Shown here in pieces: positions 23,155 through 34,585 of a stretch of DNA of 64,000 nt; position 1 is the stretch's first letter, and each line of letters begins with the position of its first letter. Source of the stretch: Beverwykella pulmonaria (lineage: Eukaryota > Ascomycota > Dothideomycetes > Pleosporales > Melanommataceae). The translations under genes were made by a program, and so were the position numbers. The notes beneath the pieces are model-generated. The model made no database searches, was not told the origin of the DNA, and saw only the letters and a program-made list of their open reading frames with translations. The stretch spans positions 2,278,319 through 2,342,318 of the forward strand of contig BCHH01000006.1 of assembly GCA_001599595.1 (NCBI GenBank). Reading direction: 5' to 3'.

Positions 23155-24032
23155 TTACGCGCACTCGTAGCCCAGAAAGGTACTGATTTGAACGGTAAAG
23201 CGGCACATATTCATCGTCTTGGTCCTTTCAGTAATGATCTCGCAGCTCCTCGCTCCATCAGCATGGCCACCTGGGCTGGTTGGCCGGTAGTAGTGGAAGC
23301 CGTGGCAGTTGTCGTTGCTGCAGTGTTCAGCGCACTCATCCACGCTCTTTACAGCGCCCAACTGACGACGGGCCTAGGGACATCAACCTTGAACTAGTTC
23401 TTGCAGTTATCTGATCATGGGAGAGGGCAAAGCTCATCGGGCCCGAAAGCAAATCAGGCTTCACGGGAATAACGCCAATTTTGGGTACCCGTTATTCCCC
23501 AAATATAGGGCGCGCTATCATTGGATGTGATGATGGAGCAGCCGCCGGTTGTAGGGTAGAATGTCAGTCCGTTGCAGTCGTAGGAGTTGGAGTGGCAACG
23601 ATCTTTACACTCGTCAGGGGACTTTTGACTTGGGCAGCCAAAAGTAAAAGCCCCAAGGAGCGTTGCAGCAGTACAACTTGTACTTGCGGCCATTGATGTG
23701 TCAAATCTCTCCCCCGTAGGCCGGGCAGCCGGTGCGGGCTCCGCAGGTCGAGCTCTTTCAGCCATTGCGGAAGATGCGCTCAATGGGATTCTGACCGCCG
23801 TGATGACAGTCATCGTGGTGACGGTGTCGATGGTGCCACGTCAGCTCCTCGTACGCAGGAGGGTTCTTCAGGGCTTCAACAATGGCGACCGAATCAGGCT
23901 GGTGATTGAACTTCGCTGTGGAAGACTGATTCAGTACAGCCTGAGTTATACCAGGGTTCGGAAGACATATCCTCCACAGCAGGACCAGGTATTGGCCACT
24001 GCCAGGATAAGCGCGAGGTTCTGGACGATCAT
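23155..24032 (-). pseudogene. Decayed secreted Cys-rich gene with PAN/Apple-like repeats
   Basis: The minus strand holds related Cys-rich segments in different frames. One (about 23480-23640) reads CPSQKSPDECKDRCHSN, DCNGLTFYP and GCSIITS. The second (23155-23361) reads VDECAEHCSNDNCHGFHYY and SCEIITE. They align to each other (ECxxxC, C-x-G-F/L-x-F/Y-Y, C-x-I-I-T), like tandem PAN/Apple-type modules. Upstream, NPIERIFRNG, then KSSTCGARTGC, then GRKYKLYCCNAPWG lie in one frame separated by two TGA stops, with a frame change right after. A plausible start is ATG 24032, opening a hydrophobic leader-like MIVQNLALILAVA. No exon set joined all parts. Family naming is tentative. Confidence 0.4.
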
Positions 24033-24678
24033 GGCGAGCTACCTGCAATGTTAGACTGGATGAAAATGCAGTATTGATGATGACTTTGTCTGACGCGTCC
24101 AAAGGACAAGCAGACTTTATACATCCAGGACTCCACATGCCTGCCGTTGTAGTTACCTGCCGGTCTATGACTGTATGATGACTTGCTGTGCGCTGGATAG
24201 CAGAGGGTTGAATGTCATGGGCCCCCGTAAAATTGGATGGTGTTTGAGGCAGACGTTGGAATGCTAGTCGCCAAAACAGAATATACTGTGTGGTAGCGCC
24301 CATTCACAAGATGGTTCATAGCTAAGGAGGAATACGGCTAGAGCCTTTGTCCGTGGCGAGTAAGTGGTGTGCCGGAGATGCCTGCCTCGAACGACGCGGA
24401 CGGACGATGGAGCGAGCCGGCCAATAGGGGGATTAAGCTGGATCATAAAATCGAGTCGTGTTATCAACAGTGAGGCCCGTGCAGGATTCGATTTAGTGAA
24501 GGGCTTATTCTGTCCTCGGTGTATGGCGGGGTAATTGAGTCATGTGAGCTCTGTTTTAGTTAGTCTAGTTGATGTTCTGCTCGACGTTATGATAACCTCA
24601 CCTTGAACAGCTCTTTGGGTAGCCTTATTAGGTTAGTCCTAGTAAAGCTTCTACTAGAGGTGCTTCGGTAAAATTTAT

Positions 24679-24957
24679 TCAACTTATCCCACCTACGCTA
24701 CAGCCATTGCCTTTGAGGTTTACCCACCCATCCACATGCCCTCTAGAGTAATATCTCGTTGAAGCAGCAGCTATATAGATCGTAGTCCCGTTGAAATATT
24801 GCGATGGTGTACATGTACTTTTGCTATAGAATCTACAAGTTGGAGTGGCTGTGATATTTGATGGGGCGCAATACAAAAAGCTAGCGGTACAAGAAGTATA
24901 CGTACCGGAATCTTTCGAGTTGAAGCATGGAGAGTAGCTGTTAGATTTCTGCGGGAC
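24679..24957 (-). pseudogene. Partial small cysteine-rich secreted-type protein
   Basis: One minus frame from 24957 to the stop at 24679 encodes about 92 residues with regularly spaced Cys: SPCFN, SCTAS, YCAPS, PTCRF, STCTPS and NGCSV. Asn/Thr/Ser-rich spacing (NITAT, FNGTT) suggests a secreted, possibly glycosylated product. It has no Met or signal peptide; a TGA lies just upstream. So it is either the 3' exon of a gene whose first exon I cannot find or a truncated remnant. A GTACGT donor-like word at the GTYTSC position is a competing splice possibility. Confidence 0.35.
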
Positions 24958-26961
24958 TCAATTGGAAGAACTGTATCTAGTTTTCTATTGAGAGGTTGTT
25001 AAAATCAAATAACGAATTTAGGGTATTGGTGGGCGAGCCTTATTCTGTGAAACGAATAGTCTTTTTTCCTCCTTTTACGGCGAGCTTTGCTCTCCATCTT
25101 TACGTGTAGAATTGGGGTAGTAATAATAAGGGTGGTGGAAACCACGTTGAAAGTTGATGGGATATGGGTATGGCAAACAACGGATACTCAGGCAACACAA
25201 TATTGTATAGGCATAGCGCAGTAATTATGCGCAGTAATCCAATAATACACGCTATGCGGACAGGCGCATCCGATAGTGGTATCTATATGCTAGCCATGAG
25301 TCGTGAAAATCTGCGGAGTCCGGGGGAGCTTAATCTCTCTAATAAAAGCGTGAAGTGGTATTGGCGGAAGGACTCGACAAGGACATGTGCAGATGGGCGG
25401 GGAAACGAGCCGCCTCATGGCGACGGTCAGGGTCAGGGTCAGGGCCAGGACCGGGCCAGGACCAAAATCATGAAACCGTATACTAGATGGAGATGAGGGC
25501 GCCACTCTTCTGCTGCATAAGGCTCGGGGCTCGTCTTAGGTAATAGCCGTTTGGAGAGAACAAACAGGAAGAACAGAAGAACAGGAAGGTGTGAAGGAAG
25601 TGTGAGTGGTGTCGACACAAGGAAGCGACGCTGCGAGCCGAGCCTCAGGGTCTCTGGCGTCCCAACGGGGCTAGCGGGTGCGTTCTCGCGTGCAAGGCAC
25701 GCTGAACGGGGGCAGCCCTGTGGGCGCGAGTAATGGTGGGTGCTGAAGGGTGCTGAAGGCGGCTGGCAGGCGAAGGAACATGTGTTTGGATTTTCTTCAC
25801 CGATCAGAGCCTGCTCGGCCGTGCAATGTCACAGTTGTGTTTGTGTCACGGCCGCGGCTTAGGTGTACGTCGCTTGTGTGCAGCGGACGTTCGCTTGGGT
25901 AGCCGTCGCTTGCGGGCGCGGCCAAGGTCGACGACCAAAGGTGCAGGGCGTGGCGCTATGGCGCCGAGGGAGAGAGGCACAGAGGCACAACCCACGCCCG
26001 GTCTCAACACCACGACGTCCCTCTCTGGGCATCGACTTGTCCACCCGATCGGCCGTGGCTGCTTCAAACGCCATCGTCTCGCACTCCTCCAGGGCCGTGC
26101 GTCACGTCGCGTCACGCCCCACGCCCACGCCGTCTTCCTCCGACAGGTCCCTATCCCCGCCAAACTCACCACTCACCGCGCTCCCCCCCAGCCCACCCTC
26201 ACGCTCACGCCAGGTCCTGTGATCTCGTATGCGCGTGCCCCGTCGGCCAACATCCCGCTGCCACCCGCCCCCTGCGAGTCATGTCTCCCATTCACTCCAG
26301 CTGCCCAATGGAGATGCAGATGCTCTCCCCATCACCGCCCTTGACGCCATCGACGATCCGTAGGCCTCTGGCCGTCCATCTCAACTCTGCCCTGCATCGC
26401 CCCGTCGATCTATGCGCCTGGAGCGTCTTGGATTTACCCGTCTCTGTTGCCCCTAGCCGCTCATGGCAATTGGCCTCTGCCCTGCTGCTGTCCTGCATCT
26501 GTGCATATCGAATGTTCTTCATCTGACTCCGCAGGCCTTCCGCATCCTCTGCGCCTGCTTCGATTATTGTTTGGCAGCCATGCTCTGACCCCTAATATTC
26601 GATACGCCGGCCCCACGCTGATTGGCCCTCGCCGGGCAATTCTCCTGCTCAACAGCAGGTCGTGGTCCCCCAGTAAGTCGGAATCCTACCGCTTCACCAG
26701 CCCCTGTGACGCTCCAGTCCATTTGCATGCCCTCCTATCTGCATGCACGCTAAAACGCCGTCAAAGCTACGACTACCATGCTGTCGGTATCCTGGTTGGT
26801 TCCCACATTCAATCTTTATCAGTCATTGTAAACCCAGCCTGCTTTGTCTCTGTCCTTTCTTCAGCCTCGATCTTTCTGCCTTTCTACTTTTCCTCTCTCT
26901 ATTTCGCTAGTGCCTTTCTTGTTCGACGACCCACCCGAGCCCCCCGCTCGTATCTTTTGTC
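24958..26961. other. Intergenic region with low-complexity and long promoter/leader
   Basis: No gene supported. A (GGTCAG)/(GGGCCAG)-type short tandem stretch lies at about 25425-25460. From about 25850 to 26500 the DNA is GC-rich with many CACGCC words and is open in several overlapping frames on both strands, a compositional effect. The 100 bases before 26962 are strongly pyrimidine-rich (TTTCTGCCTTTCTACTTTTC), typical of a fungal leader. Confidence 0.4.
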
Positions 26962-27489
26962 ATGTCGTGGAATTTCGCCATCCATCAGATCAACCAAACT
27001 TTCGAGCAAATGGCCTTGTGGTATCGAGATTTCATGCAAAGAACAGAGCAATCGTTCCGGGCTCTGCACCAGCGTCTAGTCTACCTCGAGGAGCGCGAGG
27101 CCTGGCGTGGTCCAAGCGACGAGCAAGTCGAGCGAGTACTGCGGAAGATCCTGGCCGACAAGTTCTCCGACGCGGGAGTTCAACGAGTCGAGAATCCACA
27201 TGCTCTCAAGAATGGTGACTTCTTCGTGGAGAGACCTGCATACGATGCATCCGTTCCGAAAGCAATTCCCATTGATTTGGCGGCGGTCCAGGTCGATCCA
27301 GCCGCAGTGCCTTCGAAAAGCTATCACCAGACCCTCCAAATGTTGGAAAGCGAAATCGATGACTACCCCCAAGTCGACTTGAGCAAGAACACGCAGAGAG
27401 ACTCGGTTCAACACCCGAAGGATTCTTCCATCCCATTCGAGCGGCCGAAACAGCATTCCAACCAGCATCAGACGAAACCTTGGGCTTAA
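26962..27489 (+). CDS. Hypothetical protein, 175 aa
   Basis: Unrecognised intronless gene. ATG 26962 has a good context (TTGTCATGTCG) after a pyrimidine-rich leader. The N-terminal 70 residues are amphipathic and helical (MSWNFAIHQINQTFEQMALW; QRTEQSFRALHQRL), possibly a short coiled coil. A charged segment follows (DEQVERVLRKILADKFSDAG), then a Pro/Gln/Ser-rich, probably disordered tail ending KQHSNQHQTKPWA. No Cys, no signal peptide, no membrane segment. Codon use and reading-frame length are coherent and the opposite-strand frames lack structure, so I think it is real, but no function can be given. Confidence 0.62.
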   Translation: MSWNFAIHQINQTFEQMALWYRDFMQRTEQSFRALHQRLVYLEEREAWRGPSDEQVERVLRKILADKFSDAGVQRVENPHALKNGDFFVERPAYDASVPKAIPIDLAAVQVDPAAVPSKSYHQTLQMLESEIDDYPQVDLSKNTQRDSVQHPKDSSIPFERPKQHSNQHQTKPWA

Positions 27490-28719
27490 ATTGCCTGCAG
27501 GTCTACTGCAACCATCAAGTCTGCTGCTTCCCGGTGCTCTCACAAGTTACGCTCCGAACGCTTCTCAAAAAGCGCTGTTCAGTTCTCGACCTATATCCTT
27601 TCCGCTCACTGCTCGGAGCCCCACGTCGCTGTTAGCATCCTCCACTAGCTTGACCGGAATCTTAACATGGTTGTTCCTCTTTGAGGCAGGCTGATTAGCG
27701 GTGAGACTCGTGCAGCATGCTTCAAATTGCATGTCTCGGGCGTAGGACTGCGTCGATTGACCCGCCAATCGACCAACCGGACGGCCGCAATGTACGCGTA
27801 CATGTTCCACGACGGCAGACATACGGGGTGTGTGGGGAGTTGCTAAAAATATGAGCGGGAACAATGGGCTTTCAATGTAAATAGCGGGTTCGTGCTATTA
27901 TTTCCAACCATTCCCTTTTGTAACGATATCGACATCCTAGGAGGAAAGTGTGAGATTCCTCAATCGGGCAAAGTGGTTTGCACACTTCAGTGCTGAGAAG
28001 CAGCATCCCAGCAGCGCGTTCTTCCACTCTCCCTCAACTTATTCAACGCTTTGCCTTCGATTTCCTAGTCCGTGCATGAACCTCTCTGCCCCGATGTAAC
28101 AATGTTTCTACCGACAGAATCAATGCTGTACTATGTCTCACCTCATCCATCAACGGTTCTATTCCGGGTGTGGTCTAGACTCCTGTTTCTCAGGAGCAGG
28201 GTATCGTATCGCGCGATATATCGGTTCTTATCGAGGAATGTGCCGGCGGCAATTGCCAGCTCATATGCTTCTAGCGCGAAAATGTCTCGGGGCCGGCGGT
28301 GCTTTTTGGAACTATTCGGGCACTGCAGTCTACCCGCTTCTAATAAGGTTAACACTCGATTACAACATCTTTCTGCTATAGTCTATATGCGAATCGTTGA
28401 ACGGCTCTGTGGCGTCCGAGCCAATCTCATATGCCCGTTGCGTGAGACAACAAATCAACCTGTAGACACTTGGCTAATTATGATGTTTTCATCGGAATGG
28501 GCCTTTACTAGAGACGGGGAAATGTTCTTTTGCGGAAACATCTCTAGGTGGAGGCCTGTTTGGGCATGGCGTTAGGCCCGTGCGGCGTGCTTACACTTTC
28601 ACTTGAGGAGTTGACTTCAAGCCACCCGCAGTATTGCATGCCCACTGATTCCCTTGATCCCAAGTCCCATCTCTCAGCACACGGCATTCTGCTTTTCTTA
28701 TTACGGCCACGAATCGGCG
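27490..28719. other. Intergenic region without a supported gene
   Basis: Frames at 27565-27864 (-), 28072-28575 (+) and 28143-28355 (-) overlap and resemble no family. The 167-codon + frame begins at GTG, not ATG. I see no TATA, repeat or RNA gene. Confidence 0.4.
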
Positions 28720-29436
28720 ATGGCCCAACCGCGCATCTGCGAGATGCAAAGTGGTGACATCATGACTTTGCCCTATCCACATTTATTTCCGAAGCTCGCA
28801 GAGGAAAGGCTATCTCGGGCAGCATCAGACCTTCCAACAAGCGATTCCGATAGGATGGATTCTCTTCAGCCCTCGCTGTGCACCTCTGTCTCCATAAGAA
28901 CAAGTTTTGCGCCCCCGACACTAGCGTCACTGCCCTACGAAATCCTTGAGGCTATTCTCCTTCAGCTGCCGGCCCAAGACCTGCTTCTCAGTCAGCGCGT
29001 GTGCCGCACTTTTAGAGAAATCTCGTCTTCATCTAAACGCATCCGCCGCGCCCTCTTTCTCGAGCCAACCTATTACTCTGGACAACTCAGCTCCTGGACA
29101 CTGCTCAAATGGAACCCATTTTTCGAAACCTCGCTTTCCCGCCTCCTCAATGTCCGCGTGATCGGCGTGCATCGCGGCAAAGAAGGGTCCGTGAAAATGA
29201 TCGCCCACGTGCGTTTCAAAGATGAAACTTGGACCAATCCTGATGTCGACATGGCCATGTTTCTTCGCGATGAAGCGTCTTGGAAGAAGATGGTGGTCAC
29301 CCAGCCCTCGGCAACACTGCTCATGCATCCCAGCGCGAGCCTATTCTGGACAAGCTCATTGGAGAGCGAGGCTCAATTTTGGCACGACCCGGAAGGATTT
29401 CGCATCTTAGATTTGGTCGAGTGTAGGAATTGGTAG
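28720..29436 (+). CDS. F-box protein
   Basis: Probable substrate adaptor of an SCF ubiquitin ligase. The F-box is LASLPYEILEAILLQLPAQD followed by LLLSQRVCRTFREI, near residues 70-105 from this start, with the usual LP..I...IL..LP and L...VC+.+ pattern. The C-terminal region (TYYSGQLSSWTLLKWNPFFE, then FRILDLVECRNW) has no recognisable LRR or WD repeats, as in many short fungal F-box proteins. Single exon, 238 aa from the first in-frame ATG at 28720. The ATG at 28855 (MDSLQPSLC, 193 aa) is equally plausible and places the F-box nearer the N-terminus. Intact to the TAG at 29434-29436. Confidence 0.78.
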   Translation: MAQPRICEMQSGDIMTLPYPHLFPKLAEERLSRAASDLPTSDSDRMDSLQPSLCTSVSIRTSFAPPTLASLPYEILEAILLQLPAQDLLLSQRVCRTFREISSSSKRIRRALFLEPTYYSGQLSSWTLLKWNPFFETSLSRLLNVRVIGVHRGKEGSVKMIAHVRFKDETWTNPDVDMAMFLRDEASWKKMVVTQPSATLLMHPSASLFWTSSLESEAQFWHDPEGFRILDLVECRNW

Positions 29437-31155
29437 GGCGGGTATTGCCGTGGATCCAAAAAAAGAAATGAGAAGTAAAGGATGGAGGCTAGTGATGGCA
29501 GCCCCGCGTTGCCGTGATTTCGAGGGAGGTAAAAAGCAATAGGAGGCTAGGGACGCAGACCACAAAAGACCCGCCACGTATCCTTGAGATAGGAGGTTGC
29601 AAAGTGAAAAGAGTTGCGTCTAGAGTTGGGAAGCACTATGTCATGCCCGGCGACCTGGGAACGAATGCCTTAGGATTGGCCGTATTTTCCTCTTTTTAGG
29701 CGTACCAAATTCAGCCCATTGGTCTGCAAACCCCCTTTTCAATATCAAAGATCTCATTCGCCGCGCCAGGTCTTCACCCATTGCCCTCGTTTCCCCCTCT
29801 CCTTGTCATCCCCCCTCCACCTCTCACTGCTCGTCGCTCTCATCCAATCGGAGAAGTGACTCGAGCCCGGTGTGACGGACGTCGACTAGCTGCCGCCTAA
29901 GTAGTCTTCGAGGAAGGCCCACTGGAGCAGACTGTCATCTGTGAATTCCATGGCGTTATGGTGAGCATAGTGCGCGGAAGGTAATTCTACGGACGTCCAG
30001 CAATTCGGAGTCAGTGAATCCAAGAGATTCTGGCGGTGACGCCTTAGGGAATTCTCGGGACGACTTTCTGTAGGGGTCACGTACTATTCTAGGAGCTCTG
30101 TATCTGGAGGTTCTCTTCTGCCAATGGTAATCGATTGCTCCCTACGAGATGTCATTGTCGTTTCGATAGTATCACGCATTACTTCACAAGTCGTCCTCAA
30201 TTATACGGCTATATCCCCATACCTCTCTCAATAACCCTGACTTCCTGCGCTAGGGTCGCGGCGTCCTTGATCGACTTCATGGTCAATGGTGGAGTACGAT
30301 GCGTTGGAGAAGGAGTTGTTTGAAGTTGAAACTGAACGTGGATATTCGGGCTGTGTCGTGGCTCCATCGATAAGCGCGTTCTCTGCACGAACAGATGGGG
30401 AAGGAGTGAATAAAGAATGGAGCGGTCAAGACAAACGGGATCAGGTTGAACTCACGGCGAGGAGTGAATGGGCTGGCACTGGATCGCAGCACGTAGTGCG
30501 GTAGGCAGAAAGTGGCATTTGCGCCATGGAACTGCTTGCGCCGTATTGCGGCCAACCCAGAGGGTGGTTGGCAGGTTGATATGAAGCCGGCCATGGTCGC
30601 TGTGCGTAGAGTGCTTGCATCATTGGATGTCTCGGCGAGGTCGAGTGAAGGGTGGCATGTCTTTGCTCTTTGGTCTCGTGGGTGTCTTGTTTACGAGCAG
30701 ACCTCTCACCTCGTTGGCAGCTTCGGCTTATAGTATCCATACGGATTGAGATTCTCTATCGACTTCACTTCAGGTCGTCGGTGTAGCACCACCGATAAAC
30801 TCTCACTATCATGTTGGAATAGGACGCGCAGAGCGAGGCTAGCGTCGAACGGGCTAGCTGCCCTGACTCGGGAGTGTTTTCCTCGCTTTGCCCCTGGGCG
30901 CGTTTCGAAGGGCTCGCTAAGAATCGCTCGCGCCACGGAATGACGCAGCTGGCCCCACACGTGATTCGACACTGGCGCCATTTCCAAAGTGCGGGGACCA
31001 AATCTGGGGTAGGTCCGTGCGGTGGTCGTAAGACCCCTCCTTGTGGCAGCCAGCTGACCCTCACTCCGCACACACGACAACACGTCGAACCTCCATCCAC
31101 TCCAGAATCCCCTTCGTTCCATTCATCTCCCCAACACAACCCCCAGACCGTCAAA
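29437..31155. other. Intergenic region, possible minus-strand remnants
   Basis: No gene supported. The minus strand at 29886-30280 has protein-like stretches (SLLQWAFLEDYLGGS before a stop at 29886; AIDYHWQKRTSRYRAP in another frame), but no splice model joined them. The block 31020-31155 is CA-rich and leads into the ATG at 31156 (CAACACAACCCCCAGACCGTCAAAATG), a typical leader. Confidence 0.35.
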
Positions 31156-32165
31156 ATGAGTGCAGTTGCGGCTGAGAACACCGAGGGCCCCGTCGAGGTC
31201 ATCAAGGTCCTCTTCGCCCTCTACCCGGGCTACAACACGCTCGACGTGGCCGGCCCGCTCGAGATCCTTAGCCGCTCGGTGCACAATGCCAAAGACAAGA
31301 GTAGGTAGTCCCTGTCGCTATGCATTTGCTCCTCTCTTGCCCAACGGAAACGGCCAATTGGCACGCTCCTTCTGGCCCTTTGCTGACACGCACTCGGGCA
31401 GACAGCAAGGCCTTCCAGTGCCAGTTCGTCGGCCCCTCGGCCGCCATGACGTCCACCCAGGGCCTCACCATCAAGGCCGACATGGACTACGAGGACGCCA
31501 ACGAAGACATTGACGACTTCGACGTGCTCATCGTCCCCGGCGGCGAGGGCGTCTTCGAGGTCCTCAAGACCAAGTCCGAGCCGCTCAACCTGCTCACCAA
31601 CTACGTGCAGCTGCAGGAGAAGAACCCGGCCAAGGAGCGCACCATCCTCGCCATCGACGTCGGCGCCCTCCTCCTCGCCCAGCAGGGCATGCTCGAGGGC
31701 CTGGCCGCTACCACCCACCCCGACTACTACACCCGCCTCGAGACCATCTGTCAAGAGGCCGCCAAGCGCGACCTCTCCATGCGCACCGACGTCATGGAGG
31801 AGCGCTACGTCGTCAACAACGCGCGCTTCGACCTGGGCGACAACCCCGACGAGAACCCATACATTGTGAGGAAGCGGCAGATCGAGCCCGAGGGCCCCAA
31901 CACGGCCGGCGCTCGGCGGAAATCCATTGCTCGCAAGGGCAGCAACGCCTGGCGCGAGTCGCGCCGCCGCGAGTCCATCATCCGCCGCCAGTCCATGCCG
32001 CTGGGAGGCATGCGTGTCATCACCACGGGCGGCGTCACTGCGGGTCTGGACGCCAGCTTGTACCTCGTCGGCTCTCTGGTCTCCCACGACTCCGCGCTCG
32101 AGGTGGCCCGCATTATGCAGTACACTTGGGTCAAGGGCGTTACCGTCGATGCGATTGATGTTTGA
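31156..32165 (+). CDS. DJ-1/PfpI-like (class I GATase-fold) protein
   Basis: Exons 31156-31300 and 31402-32165 (101-nt intron, GTAGGT...GGCAG) give 302 aa. The fold is recognised by VLFALYPGYNTLDVAGPLEI at 18-37, DVLIVPGG at 89-96, GALLLAQQGMLEGLAATTH at 136-154 and the C-terminal TTGGVTAGLDASLYLV. In DJ-1/PfpI and AraC-type GATase-like proteins the strand before GALLLA usually ends in a nucleophile Cys (S-V-C-T-G-A). Here the sequence is AIDVGA, with Asp134 at that site. Between about 190 and 250 there is a basic, Ser-rich insertion with RRKS, RRES and RRQS motifs that look like basophilic kinase sites. Cytosolic; activity unknown. Confidence 0.85.
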
Positions 32166-32941
32166 GCGGCCAAGCCGTCCGGCGAGACTTAGCGAAGGCG
32201 TACCACCCGATTTTGGGCATCTTGGTCAAGTTTGACCAGGCGAGGGCAGCTTGCCGAAGTAGTTTAAAAGAGAGATATCTCGACCATGTACGGTAACGAT
32301 CAATCACGGCTCTTAACAAGTCATTTTGTATTATGTGGATGTGGATGAAGCCTCCGTGCAATTGCAGTTTCGCGGGGTAGTCAGACCTCGCTTAGCGTTT
32401 GCAGTCAGCTGTAGAATGAAAGGGCGCACCGCCCTTTTCAAGCTGTTGCACACTCAGCCATATCGTGGAGATTTTCCGCTAATAGACACCAGTGCCAAGG
32501 ACTGGGGGCTTCGGCTTGCCTGCAGAGGAACTGCGGTTTACCTGCAGAGGTAGTTGCTCTATAGCTGTGCCACTCACAGCGGATATGCACATGCGGGGAA
32601 GCCCGTCGCGTAACTGCCTCCAGAGGAAATATCAACGAAGAGACATGAGTGTGCATATACGCGTTCCTCCCAAGCTAACCTCCAGCCGTTAGCTATTCCC
32701 ATACACATTTACCCTCCACCCGTAAGCTAAACCTCCAGACGTTAGCAGAAATCACGACAACAATGGAGATGACCGCCGGAATCCACATTGACCCAGGTTG
32801 AAACAAATGGGATGTTCAGGATGTCTATTGAATTGTTCGTCAGGTGCATATAAGAAGAGTTTGCCATGCTGGTAGCCGTTTCTAGCTCTTCATTTCTCGT
32901 GTCCGTCTCATACCTTTGGTTTTTCATCCTCTCCGTTCATT
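32166..32941. other. Intergenic region before an MFS transporter
   Basis: No gene supported. It contains a pair of CCTGCAGAGG words (about 32519 and 32541) and the three-copy 19-bp repeat listed separately, both within 450 bp of the transporter start. Confidence 0.45.
32677..32748 (+). repeat. Three 19-bp direct repeats upstream of the MFS gene
   Basis: Copies at 32677-32695 (AACCTCCAGCCGTTAGCTA), 32711-32729 (ACCCTCCACCCGTAAGCTA) and 32730-32748 (AACCTCCAGACGTTAGCAG). The last two are adjacent. They lie about 195-265 bp before the ATG of the transporter, so they could be regulator sites. Confidence 0.7.
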
Positions 32942-34585
32942 ATGCAACGCGAAACGAATGGCCCAGATCCCAAAGGCCTTATTCCCCAGGGCGTCGATCA
33001 AGTGTTCGTAGAAAAAGAATCCATTCAAGAAACACCCATACATCCAGAATCGGGAGCATTACAAATCACCCTCTGCCCCTACGAGAACCCTATCCATTGG
33101 CCAGCACAGAAAAAATGGGCCTCTACCATCATCATCGTCCTCATGACCGCGACCATCACCTTCTCCTCCAGCATCCACGCCTCCGCCATCAATGGCGTTT
33201 CTGCATCCTTCACTTGCTCCAAAACGGTAGCCACACTAGGCGTCACAACTTTCTTGCTTGGATTCGCGACTGGCCCGTTGCTGTTTGCGCCGCTGTCCGA
33301 GGTCTGGGGCCGTAGTCTGGTGTTTCGGATAACACTGGGTTTGTTTTGCTGTTTTAATCTGGGATGTTCGTTGGCTCCCAACGTGGAAGCTCTGCTGGCG
33401 CTGAGGTTTTTGTGTGGGTTCTTTGGTAGTCCCACAGGTATGTTTTCTTCGACGTTGGAGGACCGACGTGTGATTGGAGCTGATAAGTAAGTAGTAACAA
33501 ACAGTGGTGGTTCTCTAGCAGACATATGGCCACAGAGCCATCGTTCTGTACCATTTGCTCTATTCACCACAGGGAGCTCACTTGGACCTGTCATTGCTCC
33601 CATTGCAGGTGGATTTATTGCGCAGGTTAACCCCCGAGTCTCCCCCAGCATTACCAATTACAATCTAACGTGGCGAAAGCATCTTTCGTGGAGATGGCAC
33701 TACTACCTCATAACCATCCTCTCTACTACCGTCTACATCGCCATGCTCTTCCTCCTCCCCGAAACCTACACTACGGTACTCCTCCGACGCAAAAAAGCCA
33801 AAGCGGGTATCCACCCTCCCCGCCAATCCTTCAAAGAACAGTATATCACCAACCTCACGCGGCCGTGGATCATGCTCTTTACTGAACCCATTCTATTCAC
33901 GCTTGGTCTGTACTCGGCCTTTGTCTGGGGAATACTGTACCTTGACTTTACCGCCTACCCCGTTGTCTTCCAAACTACTCGCGGTTGGCCAACGGGTATT
34001 GCAGGCCTTTCATTTCTGGGTATTGGACTAGGTATGGCGATTGCGACCGCAAGCTCGCCGTACATTAACACGATCCACGGCGTGTATGTGAAGAAGCTAG
34101 GAGGCCCGAAGCCAGAAGCTCGCCTCCCGCATCTCATTGTTTTAGCCTGGTTGATTCCCGTGGCGTTGTTCTGGTTCGGATGGACAGCAAATCCGCCAAT
34201 GCACTGGGCTGTCTCTATTACCGCGGGCGTCCCTTTTGGAATTAGTTTCGTAACGCTCTTCCTAGGAACGAACGCATACCTGACGGATTGCTACGGTCGC
34301 TTCTCGGCGAGTGCACTTGCTGCCAATGCAGTCTTGAGATCCTTGTTCAGTGCGGTGTTCCCGTTGTTTGCCAGACAGATGTATGTCAAACTAGGAACAC
34401 CGTGGGCTACAAGTGCGTTGGGTTTCATTGCCCTTGCTTTGGCGCCGGTGCCTTGGGCGTTGTATGCGTATGGGCCGTGGCTGAGGGCATTGTCAAAGTT
34501 CCATCTCAGGACGGTGGAGATCGAGGAGGCTGAGGCGGAGCTGGAGAGAGAGGTGGTGGGACAGATGGGGAAGGTACAGGCTTGA
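32942..34585 (+). CDS. MFS transporter, DHA1-like drug/polyamine exporter type
   Basis: Twelve-helix major facilitator protein of the plasma membrane, family of fungal multidrug/polyamine proton antiporters. Exons 32942-33437 and 33495-34585 (57-nt intron, GTATGT...AAGTAG) give 528 aa. The intron was placed so that FGSPT/VTNSGGSLADIWP reads through, as in the family. Signatures: WASTIIIVLMTATITFSSSI (TM1), APLSEVWGRSLVFRI (motif A-like loop 2-3, G-R-), NLGCSLAPNVEALLALRFL (TM4), GSSLGPVIAPIAGGFIAQ (TM5, motif C-like GP...P..GG), FLLPETY after TM6, NAYLTDCYGRFSASALAAN in the C half. Cytosolic N-terminus of about 60 residues. Substrate unknown. Confidence 0.88.

Noticed and set aside
25826..26344. 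Several long overlapping frames in a GC-rich block on both strands
   Set aside because: All are open because the DNA is C/G-rich; none has a recognisable domain or splice partner.
28072..28575. 167-codon + frame
   Set aside because: Begins at GTG, Cys/Arg/Ser-rich without domain, overlapped by an opposite frame of equal quality.
29886..30280. Possible minus-strand gene ending in WAFLEDYLGGS
   Set aside because: Protein-like in two frames, but donor and acceptor phases do not agree and stops interrupt; no supported model.
31230..32087. 285-codon minus-strand frame opposite the DJ-1-like exon
   Set aside because: It is the complement of a GC3-rich real exon; its Val/Gly/Leu-rich composition without motifs is typical of an antisense shadow.
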